This document shows, one piece after another, positions 55,172 through 63,841 of a stretch of 64,000 nucleotides of DNA. The first letter of the stretch is position 1; every line of letters begins with the position of its first letter. A program made the translations under genes and the position numbers. Under the pieces are notes generated by a model. That model saw only the letters and a program-made list of their open reading frames with translations. It was not told the origin of the DNA and did not search any database. The stretch lies in contig NZ_QJJS01000001.1 in assembly GCF_003201595.1 (NCBI RefSeq), positions 370,015 through 434,014 on the forward strand, in the 5' to 3' direction. Source of the DNA: Sphaerotilus hippei (GTDB taxonomy: Bacteria; Pseudomonadota; Gammaproteobacteria; Burkholderiales; Burkholderiaceae_C).

Positions 55172-57067
55172 ATGGCCGACCCTGACAAGACCCCTCGCCC
55201 TGCCCCCTCGACCCCGCCCGACGCGCCCTGGTCGGTGTTCGGCGTCCCGCGCCAGCCGCTGTGGGTGTGGATGATCGCGCTGCTGGCGCTGTTCGGGCTG
55301 CGTGACCTGTGGGTCACCGGCACGCAGGTGCAGGCCATTCCCTACAGCGAGTTCGTCCGGCAGCTCAAGGACGACCAGCTGCAGTCGCTGCGCATCGGCG
55401 GGTCCTACATCGAAGGCGAGCTGAAGACCGCCACGGCCGATGGCCGCACGCGCGTCGTCACGACACGCGTCGATCCGGCGCTGGTGCGCGAGCTCGAGCC
55501 GTACGCGGTGCGCTACGAGGGCATCGTCGAGAACACGCTGCTGCGTGACCTGCTGTCCTGGATCGTGCCGGCCGTGGTGCTGTTCGGGCTGTGGACGCTG
55601 CTGGGCCGGCGCCTGGCGCAGCAGGGCGGCCTGGGCGGCATGCTGTCGGTGGGCAAGAGCCGCGCGCGGGTGCACGGCGAGACCGAGATCCCGGTGCGCT
55701 TCGACGATGTGGCCGGCGTCGACGAGGCCAAGGCCGAGCTGCGCGAGTCGGTCGACTTCCTGAAGAGTCCCCAGGCCTGGGGCCGGCTGGGCGCACGCAT
55801 GCCCAAGGGCGTGCTGCTGGTCGGCCCGCCCGGCACCGGCAAGACGCTGCTGGCGCGGGCGATGGCCGGCGAGGCCGGCGTGCCCTTCTTCTCCATCACC
55901 GGTTCGGAGTTCGTCGAGATGTTCGTCGGCGTCGGTGCGGCGCGGGTGCGCGACCTCTTCGAGCAGGCCCGTGCCGCCGCGCCCTGCATCATCTTCATCG
56001 ACGAGCTCGATGCGCTGGGGGGCGCGCGTGGCCTCGGCGGGCTGGCCGGCGGCCACGACGAGAAGGAGCAGACGCTCAACCAGCTGCTGGCCGAGATGGA
56101 CGGTTTCGACGCCAGCCTGGGCGTGGTCATCCTGGGCGCGACCAACCGGCCCGAGGTGCTCGACGCGGCGCTGCTGCGGGCCGGCCGGTTTGATCGCCAG
56201 GTGCTGGTCGATCGCCCCGATCGCCTCGGCCGGGCCGCCATCCTGCGTGTGCACCTGCGCCAGGTCCGCGTGGCGCCGGGGGTCGATGCGGGCGAAGTCG
56301 CGGCGCTGACCCCCGGTTTTGCCGGGGCCGACCTGGCCAATCTGGTCAACGAGGCGGCGCTGGGCGCGACCCGGCGCGGGGCGGCCGCGGTCGAGGCGGC
56401 CGATTTCACCGTGGCGATCGAGCGCATCGTCGCCGGGCTGGAAAAGCGCCAGCGGGTCATGAACGCGCCCGAGCGCCGCCGCGTGGCGGTGCACGAGTGC
56501 GGCCACGCGATCGTCGCGATGTCGCTGCCCGACACCGACCCGGTGCACAAGATCTCCATCATCCCGCGTGGCATCGGCGCGCTCGGCTACACGCTGCAGC
56601 GCCCGACCGAGGACCGTTACCTGGCCACCCGAGGGGAGCTGGAACACCGCATGGCCGTGCTGATGGGCGGCCGCGCGGCCGAGCAGGTGGTGCTGGGCGA
56701 GATCTCCACCGGCGCCAGCGACGACCTGGCCAAGGTGACCGACATCGCGCACGACATGGTCACCCGCCACGGCATGGCCGCCGCCCTCGGCCAGGTGGTG
56801 TTCGAGCGCACGCGCACCCCCTTCCTGAGCCACGGCAACGGCGGCCCGCCGGACCGTGCCTTCGGGGACGCGACCGCCGATGCGATCGATGCGGCCGTGC
56901 GCGACCTCGTCGACGGGGCCTACGAGCAGGCGCTGGCGCTGCTGCAGCAGCGGCGCGAGCTGCTCGACCGCATGGCGGGCGAACTGCTGGCGCACGAGAC
57001 GCTCGACGAATCAGCCCTGGCCGGCTTCGTCGAGCAGGCTCGCCGCGCGGGCCTTGGCGGGCCCTGA
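55172..57067 (+). CDS. FtsH-like membrane AAA+ metalloprotease (paralogue)
   Basis: 631 residues. Membrane segments at ~30-48 and ~128-146 flank a periplasmic loop; the AAA+ domain has Walker A GPPGTGKT (218-225), Walker [13 protein letters not shown] and the second-region motif [11 protein letters not shown]; the peptidase domain has the zinc motif HECGH (~441-445; most FtsH have HEAGH) and the third ligand in [12 protein letters not shown]. It degrades membrane and cytoplasmic proteins with ATP. The extra N-terminal ~25 residues and the sequence divergence suggest a second, non-essential FtsH rather than the housekeeping one. Its 3' end overlaps the convergent selU by 57 bp. Confidence 0.9.
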   Translation: MADPDKTPRPAPSTPPDAPWSVFGVPRQPLWVWMIALLALFGLRDLWVTGTQVQAIPYSEFVRQLKDDQLQSLRIGGSYIEGELKTATADGRTRVVTTRVDPALVRELEPYAVRYEGIVENTLLRDLLSWIVPAVVLFGLWTLLGRRLAQQGGLGGMLSVGKSRARVHGETEIPVRFDDVAGVDEAKAELRESVDFLKSPQAWGRLGARMPKGVLLVGPPGTGKTLLARAMAGEAGVPFFSITGSEFVEMFVGVGAARVRDLFEQARAAAPCIIFIDELDALGGARGLGGLAGGHDEKEQTLNQLLAEMDGFDASLGVVILGATNRPEVLDAALLRAGRFDRQVLVDRPDRLGRAAILRVHLRQVRVAPGVDAGEVAALTPGFAGADLANLVNEAALGATRRGAAAVEAADFTVAIERIVAGLEKRQRVMNAPERRRVAVHECGHAIVAMSLPDTDPVHKISIIPRGIGALGYTLQRPTEDRYLATRGELEHRMAVLMGGRAAEQVVLGEISTGASDDLAKVTDIAHDMVTRHGMAAALGQVVFERTRTPFLSHGNGGPPDRAFGDATADAIDAAVRDLVDGAYEQALALLQQRRELLDRMAGELLAHETLDESALAGFVEQARRAGLGGP

Positions 57068-58135
57068 GACCGGCGCGGGCGGGGGCGCGGGCAGCGCGCC
57101 GATCGCCTCGGCCAGCCCGGCGATGCCGGCCGGGTCGAGCTCCGCGGCGACCACCCGCTGCGCCTGGGCCCAGCGGGTCAGGTGCGTCTGCTGCGAGCGC
57201 TGGTAGTGCGGGTCGTAGTGCGAGCGCATCAGCTCGTCGAACAGCGGCTCGAGCTCGCCGGTGCGTGCCCAGGCCTGCCAGCGCTCGATGGTCTCGCGGG
57301 AGTGCATGTCCTTCAGGTGGCCCACCTTCTGAGCCAGGTGTTCACCGTCGTCGCCCAGGTAGGCGTAGTCGTGCAGCAGGTAGCGCAGCCGCGCCTCGGG
57401 CGAGGCCTCGATCTCGATGCAGGGCGCGGCCCGCAGCGGCTCGAGCAGCCGGGTCGGCAGCGCGAGCTGGCCGATCTTGCGGCTCTCGGCCTCGATGTAG
57501 ACCGGGCGGGTCGGGTCGAGCCGGCGCAGCGCCTCGTGCAGCCGGGTCTCGAAGCGCTTCTGCGAGGGCTGTTGCACGCCGGGCAGCCCGCCCAGCACCG
57601 AGCCCTTGTGGCTGGCGCAGCCCTCGAGGTCGAGCACCTGCCGGCCGGTCGCCTCCAGGGCCTGCAGCACGCGGGTCTTGGCGCTGCCGGTCGGGCCGCA
57701 GATCACCCGCAGGTCCAGCGTCGGGGCGATGCGGTCGATCTCGGTGATGACCTGGTGGCGGAAGGCCTTGTAGCCACCCTGCAGCTGGCGCGCGTCCCAG
57801 CCGACCAGGCGCAGCCAGGTGACCATCGAGCCGCTGCGCATGCCGCCGCGCCAGCAGTAGACCAGCGGTTTCCACGACGCGGGCTGCTCGGCGAAGCACT
57901 CGCGCAGGTGGCGCGCCAGGTTCTGCGCCACCATCGCGCCGCCGACGCGGCGGGCCTCGAAGGCGCCCTGCTGCTTGTAGAGCGTGCCGACGATGCGGCG
58001 CTCCTCGTCATCGAGCACCGGGCAGTTGATCGCGCCGGGCAGGTGATCGAGCGCGAATTCCGCCGGAGAGCGGGCGTCGATCACCGTCTGGAAACGGCCG
58101 AGATCGGCGACGGTGACGGGGCGGGGCGGGGCCAT
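57011..58135 (-). CDS. selU: tRNA 2-selenouridine synthase
   Basis: 374 residues. An N-terminal rhodanese domain with catalytic Cys94 in YCWRGGMRSG and a C-terminal P-loop domain (GPTGSAKT, 147-154). The enzyme (also called MnmH or YbbB) replaces sulfur by selenium in 2-thiouridine at the wobble position of tRNA-Lys, -Glu and -Gln, through a geranylated intermediate. It needs selenophosphate from SelD, not in this window. Start ATG 58135; the Pro-rich C-terminus is encoded opposite the end of the FtsH paralogue. Confidence 0.93.
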   Translation of the reverse strand: MAPPRPVTVADLGRFQTVIDARSPAEFALDHLPGAINCPVLDDEERRIVGTLYKQQGAFEARRVGGAMVAQNLARHLRECFAEQPASWKPLVYCWRGGMRSGSMVTWLRLVGWDARQLQGGYKAFRHQVITEIDRIAPTLDLRVICGPTGSAKTRVLQALEATGRQVLDLEGCASHKGSVLGGLPGVQQPSQKRFETRLHEALRRLDPTRPVYIEAESRKIGQLALPTRLLEPLRAAPCIEIEASPEARLRYLLHDYAYLGDDGEHLAQKVGHLKDMHSRETIERWQAWARTGELEPLFDELMRSHYDPHYQRSQQTHLTRWAQAQRVVAAELDPAGIAGLAEAIGALPAPPPAPVSGPAKARAASLLDEAGQG

Positions 58136-58195
58136 GGGCAGCTCGGGTGCAAAGACATGAGTGTGCCCCAGACCCGACCCGCCGCCGGGCCGACC

Positions 58196-58762
58196 TCAGG
58201 CGGCCGGCTTCCAGAAGATGTAGTCGGCCTGGTAGCTGACGACCTGCTTCTGGCCCAGGCTGGACGAGGTGCAGGGCGCGGCCGGCGCCACGCCCCCGCG
58301 GGTGGCGACCCGCTGGATGTGGCTCACGCCGGTCATCGCGCCCGAACCCGTCGCCGGATTGGCCTTGACCAGCTGCAGCGGGATGTTGCCGCTGCCCGCC
58401 GGCGCGACGGCCAGCTGGGTGGCCGTGACCTTCGAGCCGTCCATCGACTGCCAGGTCGCCGGCGGGCCGAAATAGCGGCCCACGGTGCGTCCCGAGCGCT
58501 CCTTCAGCGCCGCCTCCGGGCCGACGAACACCCACTCGAAGCTGTCGCCCATGCCGGCCTTGACGCGGCATTCGTAGGTGATCTCGCCGACGCCGACGGT
58601 TTCCATCGCGACGCGGTGGCCGGCCGGCACCTTGACGGTCTCGGGCAGGCTGTCCTGGCTGAAGGGGGTCATGGCCTGCGGCGGCATCGTGCCCATGGGC
58701 AGGTTCGAGCAGGCGGCGAGCACGAGGGCGGTCGAGGCGCAGAGGGCGAGGCGGGGGGTCAT
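58196..58762 (-). CDS. DUF3455 lipoprotein
   Basis: 188 residues. Lipoprotein signal (LALCASTALVLAAC, lipobox VLAAC). The body follows the DUF3455 pattern: VPAGHRVAMETVGVGEITYECR, GRYFGPPATWQSMDGSKVTA, IPLQLVKANPATGSGAMTGVSHIQR-type region and the C-terminal YQADYIFWKP. Members occur in fungi and proteobacteria as secreted or surface proteins of unknown function. GGAGA before ATG 58762 fixes the start. Faces the periplasm, inner or outer membrane. Confidence 0.82.
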   Translation of the reverse strand: MTPRLALCASTALVLAACSNLPMGTMPPQAMTPFSQDSLPETVKVPAGHRVAMETVGVGEITYECRVKAGMGDSFEWVFVGPEAALKERSGRTVGRYFGPPATWQSMDGSKVTATQLAVAPAGSGNIPLQLVKANPATGSGAMTGVSHIQRVATRGGVAPAAPCTSSSLGQKQVVSYQADYIFWKPAA

Positions 58763-58899
58763 GCAGATCTCCGGCAGGTGAGGGAAGGGCGGGCGCCACG
58801 TGCCGCAGCGGCGGTGGTGCCCTTGCCTGTCCTTACGCCGCCGGCATCGATCCGGATGCAACCCTGATGATCGTGTGGGCTCTCTCCGCCGCTCCGGCC

Positions 58900-59196
58900 T
58901 CAATACCAGTGCAGCAGCTCGGCCAGCCGGCGCGACACCCACACGCCTTCTTCGGGCGACAGCACCGAGTCGGGCCCGCTCAGGCCGGCCTCGATGCGCA
59001 TCAGCACCTCGACCTCGGCGACGCCGAGGTCGAAGTGGATGTGCTGGGCCTGGGCGACCAGCTGCTGCGACAGGTCCTCGCAGACCTCGTAGCGATCGCG
59101 CACCTCGGCCAGCGGCGTGCGCAGGCGACTGCGGCTGCGGTCGCGGTGCAGGTCGAGGAAGGAGTCGGGGATGAGGATCTGGTTCTCGTCGGACAT
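58900..59196 (-). CDS. Conserved hypothetical protein (~100 aa)
   Basis: 98 residues from ATG 59194-59196. Helical, acidic: QILIPDSFLDLHRDRSRSRL, RYEVCEDLSQQLVAQAQ, HFDLGVAEVEVLMRIEAGL and RRLAELLHWY. Short proteins of this layout are widespread in Burkholderiales and sometimes carry the label ATPase with chaperone activity, but no ATP-binding motif is visible here, so I do not use that name. Lies 14 bp after the MFS gene on the same strand. Confidence 0.75.
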   Translation of the reverse strand: MSDENQILIPDSFLDLHRDRSRSRLRTPLAEVRDRYEVCEDLSQQLVAQAQHIHFDLGVAEVEVLMRIEAGLSGPDSVLSPEEGVWVSRRLAELLHWY

Positions 59197-59210
59197 GCGC
59201 GGCTTCGGGT

Positions 59211-60416
59211 TCAGTGGACGACGGCCGCGGCGGGCCGTGCGGGCGCGAGCGTACGCCAGGTCAGCGCGGCCGCGACCAGCGCGCAGGCGCCGATGCCGGT
59301 GACCATCGGCCGTGCGCTGCCGTCCACGAAGGCGGAGATCACCGCCATCACGGCCGCGCCGGTCACCATCTGCAGCGTGCCCAGCAGCGCCGAGGCGGTG
59401 CCGGCGATGCGTCCGTGCGGCTCCAGCGCCAGCACCGACGTGGTCGGGATCACCAGCCCCAGGAAGCCGAAGCTGACGAACACCAGCGCGGCCAGCACGT
59501 CCAGCCGGTCGACCCCGGCCAGCGTGAACAGCGCCCACAGCAGCACGGCCGTGCCGGCATGGCCGATCACGCCCAGGCGGATCACCCCGGGCAGGCCCAG
59601 CCGGGCGCACAGCCGGGCGTTGACCTGCGCCACGCCGATGAAGGCCGCGGCATTGATCGAGAAGAAGAAGCTGTACTGCGTCGGGCTCAGCCCGTAGTGC
59701 CCGATCAGCACGAAGGACGAGTTGGCCAGGTAGGAGAAGAAGCTCGACATGCCGAAGGCGCCGATGAGCACCAGGCCGAGGAAATGCCGGTCGCGCAGCA
59801 GCTGCCCGTAGGCCGACAGCGCGCCCGCGACGCTGCTGTCCGTCCGCTCGGCGGCCGGCCGGGTCTCTTCCATGAACACCAGCATCATGGCCATGGCGAG
59901 CACGGCGGCGGCCGTCACCGCCCAGAAGATCCAGCGCCAGTCGGCCCAGGCGATCACCGCGCTGCCCGCCAGCGGCGCCAGCACCGGCGAGACGCTGAAC
60001 ACCAGCATCAGCAACGACATCAGCCGGGTCGCCTCGGTGCCGGTGTGCAGGTCGCGCACGATCGCGCGCGGCACGACCATGCCGGCGCAGGCGCCCAGCC
60101 CGGCCACGAAGCGGAAGGCGATCAGCGACTCGATGTCGGGGGCCAGCGCGCAGCCGATGCTGCCCAGCGCGAACAGCGACAGCCCCAGGTAGAGCGGCCG
60201 CTTGCGGCCCCACAGGTCCGACAGCGGCCCGTAGACCAGCTGGCACAGCCCCAGCGACAGGAAGAAGGCCATCAGGCTGAGCTGCACCTGGCGGATGTCG
60301 GCGTCCAGGCTGCGCCCGATCTCCGGCAGCGCCGGCAGGTACATGTCGATCGCGAACGGGCCGATGGCCGAGAGCAGCCCGAGGATCAGGGCGTGGCGCA
60401 GGAGGGAGCGGGTCAT
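59211..60416 (-). CDS. MFS multidrug/bicyclomycin exporter, Bcr/CflA family
   Basis: 401 residues with 12 hydrophobic segments. The DHA1/Bcr-CflA marks are present: IDMYLPALPEIGRSL in the first segment, LVYGPLSDLWGRKRPL in the loop between segments 2 and 3, and RDLHTGTEATRLMSLLMLVFSVSPVLAPLAG around segment 5. It is an inner-membrane proton-driven exporter of drugs or metabolites; the substrate cannot be told. Start ATG 60416 overlaps the upstream stop by 4 bp (ATGA), so it is coupled to the small gene before it. Confidence 0.92.
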   Translation of the reverse strand: MTRSLLRHALILGLLSAIGPFAIDMYLPALPEIGRSLDADIRQVQLSLMAFFLSLGLCQLVYGPLSDLWGRKRPLYLGLSLFALGSIGCALAPDIESLIAFRFVAGLGACAGMVVPRAIVRDLHTGTEATRLMSLLMLVFSVSPVLAPLAGSAVIAWADWRWIFWAVTAAAVLAMAMMLVFMEETRPAAERTDSSVAGALSAYGQLLRDRHFLGLVLIGAFGMSSFFSYLANSSFVLIGHYGLSPTQYSFFFSINAAAFIGVAQVNARLCARLGLPGVIRLGVIGHAGTAVLLWALFTLAGVDRLDVLAALVFVSFGFLGLVIPTTSVLALEPHGRIAGTASALLGTLQMVTGAAVMAVISAFVDGSARPMVTGIGACALVAAALTWRTLAPARPAAAVVH

Positions 60417-60709
60417 GCCGGCGTGAACCGGGCGACCAGGGCCTCGCCCCATTCCCACGGGCCGGTGAGCGTCAGCGTCACCGTGGTCCAGTCGCCTTCA
60501 GCCTGCACCAGCAGGTCGTCGTCCCAGGTGCCGTCCTCGTCGAGCGGGCCGCGGGGGCCGGGGCTGTGCCGCTCGGCCCAGGTGCGCACCGCCTGCACCT
60601 CCGCCATCACCGCGGGCAGCTGGGCCGCGCGCACGCTGGCCACGGCGTCCCAGGTGCCGTGGCCCTCGCCATCGTCACCGGCCTCGAAGATCAGGTATTG
60701 CAGCTTCAT
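60413..60709 (-). CDS. Conserved hypothetical protein
   Basis: 98 residues. Starts MKLQYLIFEAGDDGEGHGTW, acidic and Trp-rich, with the end TLTGPWEWGEALVARF. No known domain recognised; probably cytoplasmic. The reading frame is supported by its tight 4-bp overlap with the MFS exporter gene and by normal codon use. It heads the minus-strand unit 60709 to 58900. Confidence 0.75.
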   Translation of the reverse strand: MKLQYLIFEAGDDGEGHGTWDAVASVRAAQLPAVMAEVQAVRTWAERHSPGPRGPLDEDGTWDDDLLVQAEGDWTTVTLTLTGPWEWGEALVARFTPA

Positions 60710-60882
60710 GGCGGCGATTGTCGCCCCTGCCCGGACCTCGGGTCGCCCGGCTCAGGTCGCGGCCTTGAGGCAAAAAGTGCGGTAGCGACTCGGTGCCTGC
60801 TCCTTATGACAGAGTTGGTGCGATGGGCGCTAGATGCTTGAGAATCTGCCTAGAACATTGCTTGAATCATGAGGCTGTAAAT

Positions 60883-62040
60883 ATGCTGATCACACGCCTG
60901 AGGCTGAAGAACTGGCGCAATTTCCGTGAGGTGGATGTGCGGCTGGGGCCACGCGGCTACGTGATCGGGGCGAATGCTTCGGGCAAATCGAACCTGATGG
61001 ATGTGTTTCGCTTTCTGCGCACGCTGGCGCAGACCGAGGGCGGCGGTCTTCAGAAAGCCATCAAGGAACGTGGGGGCCTGGGCAAGCTGCGAAGCTTGCA
61101 TGCCCGGCGGGACCCGGAGGTCCGCATTGAGGTGGAGTTGGCCGATTCGGTCGATGCCCAGGTACCGACCTGGCGTTACGCACTGGCGTTCAAATCCGAA
61201 GGCAAGGGGCAGCAGCGGGTGTTAATCACCGAGGAGGCGGTTGATCACCAGGGACAGGCGGTGTTGCGCCGCCCGGGGGATGACGACTTGGGCGATACCG
61301 ACCGCCGGACGCAGACGCACCTTGAACAGATCAACAACAACGCTCGCTTTCGTGCGGTGGTGGACTGTTTTGGCGCGACGACCTATCTTCACTTGGTGCC
61401 GCAGCTGCTGAAACACAGTGGCGAAATCGGGGCGCGGGTGCTGGAGAACGATCCTTTTGGCCAGGGCCTGCTGCAGCGCATCGCCAAGACACCGAAGAAG
61501 ACGCGCGATGCGCGCATGGCCCGTATTGCCAAGGCGTTGGCTCAGGCGGTACCGTTGTTTTCAGAGCTGCGTTTCGAGCAAGAGCCCATATCGGGTCTGT
61601 GGCACCTGGAAGCCAACTTTACGCATTGGCGGGTGAACGGAGCGTGGCAGCGAGAGGACCAGTTCTCCGATGGCACGCTGAGACTGATCGCTCTGCTGTG
61701 GGCACTGCAGGAAGGGGCCGGTCTGTTGCTGTTGGAAGAGCCTGAACTGTCGCTGAACGACGGCATCGTCGAGCACATTCCGCTGATGGTCGATCGGGTG
61801 CTGCGGTTGGCCCGCATGATGTCTCGGCAGGTCCTGATCAGCACGCACAGCGAAGTGCTTCTGTCTCAGGTCACCGACGCTCGGACGGTGTTGCTGATCG
61901 AACCAGGTGCGAATGGATCTACGGTGCGCTCTCCGGTGGCAGATGAAGTGCTGGCTGTCGAGAACGGGCTGAATGCAGCGGAAGTTCTGTTGCCCAAGAC
62001 CCGCGCCACGGGACTTGATCAGCTGGGGTTGTTCACATGA
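60883..62040 (+). CDS. AAA_21/OLD-type ATPase, candidate defence protein
   Basis: 385 residues. An SMC/RecF-like ATPase: start LITRLRLKNWRNFREVDVRLG, Walker A GANASGKSN (29-37), ABC-like signature FSDGTLR (261-267), Walker B LLLLEEPE (281-288) and H-loop STHSE (320-324). Such ATPases are found with a nuclease- or TOPRIM-type partner in anti-phage systems (OLD/Gabija, PARIS, RloA-like). The gene overlaps its partner by 4 bp. Third codon positions are visibly richer in A and T than in the neighbours, suggesting recent transfer. ATG 60883 follows GAGG at 60871-60874; an upstream in-frame codon at 60793 is less likely. Confidence 0.85.
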   Translation: MLITRLRLKNWRNFREVDVRLGPRGYVIGANASGKSNLMDVFRFLRTLAQTEGGGLQKAIKERGGLGKLRSLHARRDPEVRIEVELADSVDAQVPTWRYALAFKSEGKGQQRVLITEEAVDHQGQAVLRRPGDDDLGDTDRRTQTHLEQINNNARFRAVVDCFGATTYLHLVPQLLKHSGEIGARVLENDPFGQGLLQRIAKTPKKTRDARMARIAKALAQAVPLFSELRFEQEPISGLWHLEANFTHWRVNGAWQREDQFSDGTLRLIALLWALQEGAGLLLLEEPELSLNDGIVEHIPLMVDRVLRLARMMSRQVLISTHSEVLLSQVTDARTVLLIEPGANGSTVRSPVADEVLAVENGLNAAEVLLPKTRATGLDQLGLFT

Positions 62041-62636
62041 CGCGCATCCTTGTCATCGGAGAGGACGCGTTGTGCTGCGCGCTCGGCGAGCGACTGGTGG
62101 CCATTTGCCTGCCGGGTTGGCGCTTGGCGGGGCCGACCATAGATACCCGCGGTGTTACCAAGCTGCTGCCCGCACTGCCTCGATACGCTCAGCAGGCAGA
62201 ACGTGTCCAACCTGTGTTGTGCATTGCTGATACCGATGGTCAGTGCCCTGTGGACTTGCTGGCGCAATGGAGGCCAATTCGAACAGCGCATTGTTTGCTG
62301 CTGCGCTTTGCGGTGGCTGAAGCTGAAAGCTGGGTGATAGCAGATCGCGAGGGGGCCGCCCAGGCCCTGGCGATTCCACTGACCCGGTTGCCACATCGCC
62401 CCGATGAAGAGCCGGACCCGAAGCGGTTGCTGCTGACACTGGCGGCGAGGTCCAGGAAGCGCGTGATTCGTGAAGAGCTGGTCTCGTCCATAGACCGCAA
62501 TAAACCCGGATCGGGTTACAACCTGCACCTGGGTGCGTTTGTGCGTTCACATTGGGACGCGCGCCGTGCAGCACTGGTGTCGCCCAGCTTGGCTCGCACT
62601 GTGAAACGCATCGAAGCGTTGGCGTCGATGATCTGA
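62037..62636 (+). CDS. DUF4276/RloB-like TOPRIM-type protein, partner of the ATPase
   Basis: 199 residues. Acidic residues appear in TOPRIM order: E9 in LVIGEDAL, the D-x-D pair D65/D67 in LCIADTDG, and E95/E97 in FAVAEAESWVIADREG, the last being typical of DUF4276/RloB proteins. A metal-dependent nuclease or toxin role is inferred. Translation is coupled to the ATPase gene (ATGA at 62037). Same AT-richer codon use as its partner. I could not match the pair to a named defence system with certainty. Confidence 0.65.
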   Translation: MTRILVIGEDALCCALGERLVAICLPGWRLAGPTIDTRGVTKLLPALPRYAQQAERVQPVLCIADTDGQCPVDLLAQWRPIRTAHCLLLRFAVAEAESWVIADREGAAQALAIPLTRLPHRPDEEPDPKRLLLTLAARSRKRVIREELVSSIDRNKPGSGYNLHLGAFVRSHWDARRAALVSPSLARTVKRIEALASMI

Positions 62637-62655
62637 TCTCCGGAGAAGACCCCGC

Positions 62656-62690
62656 AAAAAACACAAACGGCACCCCTTAGGGGCGCCGTT
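62656..62690 (-). terminator. Terminator of malate synthase (minus strand)
   Basis: AACGGC-A-CCCC (62666-62676) pairs with GGGG-C-GCCGTT (62680-62690), one mismatch; on the minus strand it is followed by TGTG and six T. It may also serve the plus-strand pair, though no T run follows on that side. Confidence 0.65.
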
Positions 62691-62791
62691 ACGTCATCGA
62701 TTGGGCTTTGGTGACGTGTGTACACAGGGGCCGGCTCACAGGCCGACCCGCCTCGGCATGCAGGGCCGAGTCTGCAGGGACTCAGCCCTGT

Positions 62792-63735
62792 TCAGCCCGC
62801 CTTGACCTTGAGGCGCCAGGCGTGCAGCAGCGGCTCGGTGTAGCCGCTGGGCTGCTCCTTGCCCTTGAAGACCAGGTCCAGCGCCGCCTGGTAGGCCGCG
62901 CCATCGGGGTGGGCGACCAGGCTCTTGTAGGCCGGATCCCCCGCGTTCTGGCCGTCCACCACCGCGGCCATGCGGGCGAAGGTCTCGCGCACCTGGGCTT
63001 CGCTGACCACGCCGTGCTGCAGCCAGTTGGCGATGTGCTGGCTGGAGATGCGCAGCGTGGCGCGGTCCTCCATCAGGCCGACGCCGTTGATGTCGGGCAC
63101 CTTCGAGCAGCCCACGCCCTGGTCGATCCAGCGCACCACGTAGCCGAGGATGCCTTGGACGTTGTTGTCGAGTTCCTGCTGGCGCTCGGTAGCGCTCCAG
63201 ATGGCTTCCTTGACGACCGGCACCGTGAGGAGGTCGGTCATGAGCTTCTCGGTGACTTCGGCCTTGGTGGCGTCGCCGCTGGCTTCGATCTGCTGCTGGA
63301 CGTCGGCCACATTGACCTGGTGGTAGTGCAGCGCGTGCAGGGTGGCGGCGGTGGGGCTGGGCACCCAGGCGGTGTTGGCGCCGGCCTTGGGGTGGCCGAC
63401 CTTCTGCTCCAGCATGGCGGCCATCAGGTCGGGCATGGCCCACATGCCCTTGCCGATCTGGGCGCGCCCGCGCAGGCCGCATTCCAGGCCGATCAGCACG
63501 TTGCGGCGCTCGTAGGCGGCGATCCAGGCGCTGCTCTTGATGTCGCCCTTGCGCATCATCGGGCCGGCCAGCATGGCGGTGTGCATTTCGTCGCCGGTGC
63601 GGTCGAGGAAGCCGGTGTTGATGAAGGCCACGCGGCTCTTGGCCGCGGCGATGCAGGCCTTGAGGTTCACGCTGGTGCGGCGCTCCTCGTCCATGATGCC
63701 GAGCTTGACGGTGCTGTCGGGCAGGCCGAGCAATC
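62792..63735 (-). pseudogene. glcB: Malate synthase G, 3' fragment (gene interrupted)
   Basis: About 314 residues of the ~725-residue enzyme that joins glyoxylate and acetyl-CoA to malate. The similarity starts abruptly at [28 protein letters not shown] and continues to the normal end; [28 protein letters not shown] and [17 protein letters not shown] are intact family motifs. Before LLGLP the frame continues into unrelated, AT-richer sequence (63736-63841) and then an IS end. The catalytic N-terminal half is missing here, so the gene is cut; the 5' part may lie beyond the IS outside the window. Confidence 0.85.
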
Positions 63736-63841
63736 TTCGGACTGACGATGTAGACCCGATCTGAGAGATCATCCCTTCAAACGAGGTGGCACGCCCTGGA
63801 AAGCGTCTGTAGACTTTGCCGGTCAAATAATTAGCTATCTA
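63736..63841. other. AT-rich junction segment between glcB fragment and IS end
   Basis: About 106 bp that match neither malate synthase nor, as far as I can see, the IS5-type element. Much lower GC than the surroundings (TCAAATAATTAGCTATCTAG at 63822-63841). It may be the remains of an older insertion into which, or beside which, the IS5-type element landed. Confidence 0.45.

Noticed and set aside
52511..56995. A 1494-residue minus-strand open frame opposite the PAS kinase, GGDEF-EAL and ftsH genes
   Set aside because: It spans three well-supported plus-strand genes and has the same antisense composition. No motif was recognised.
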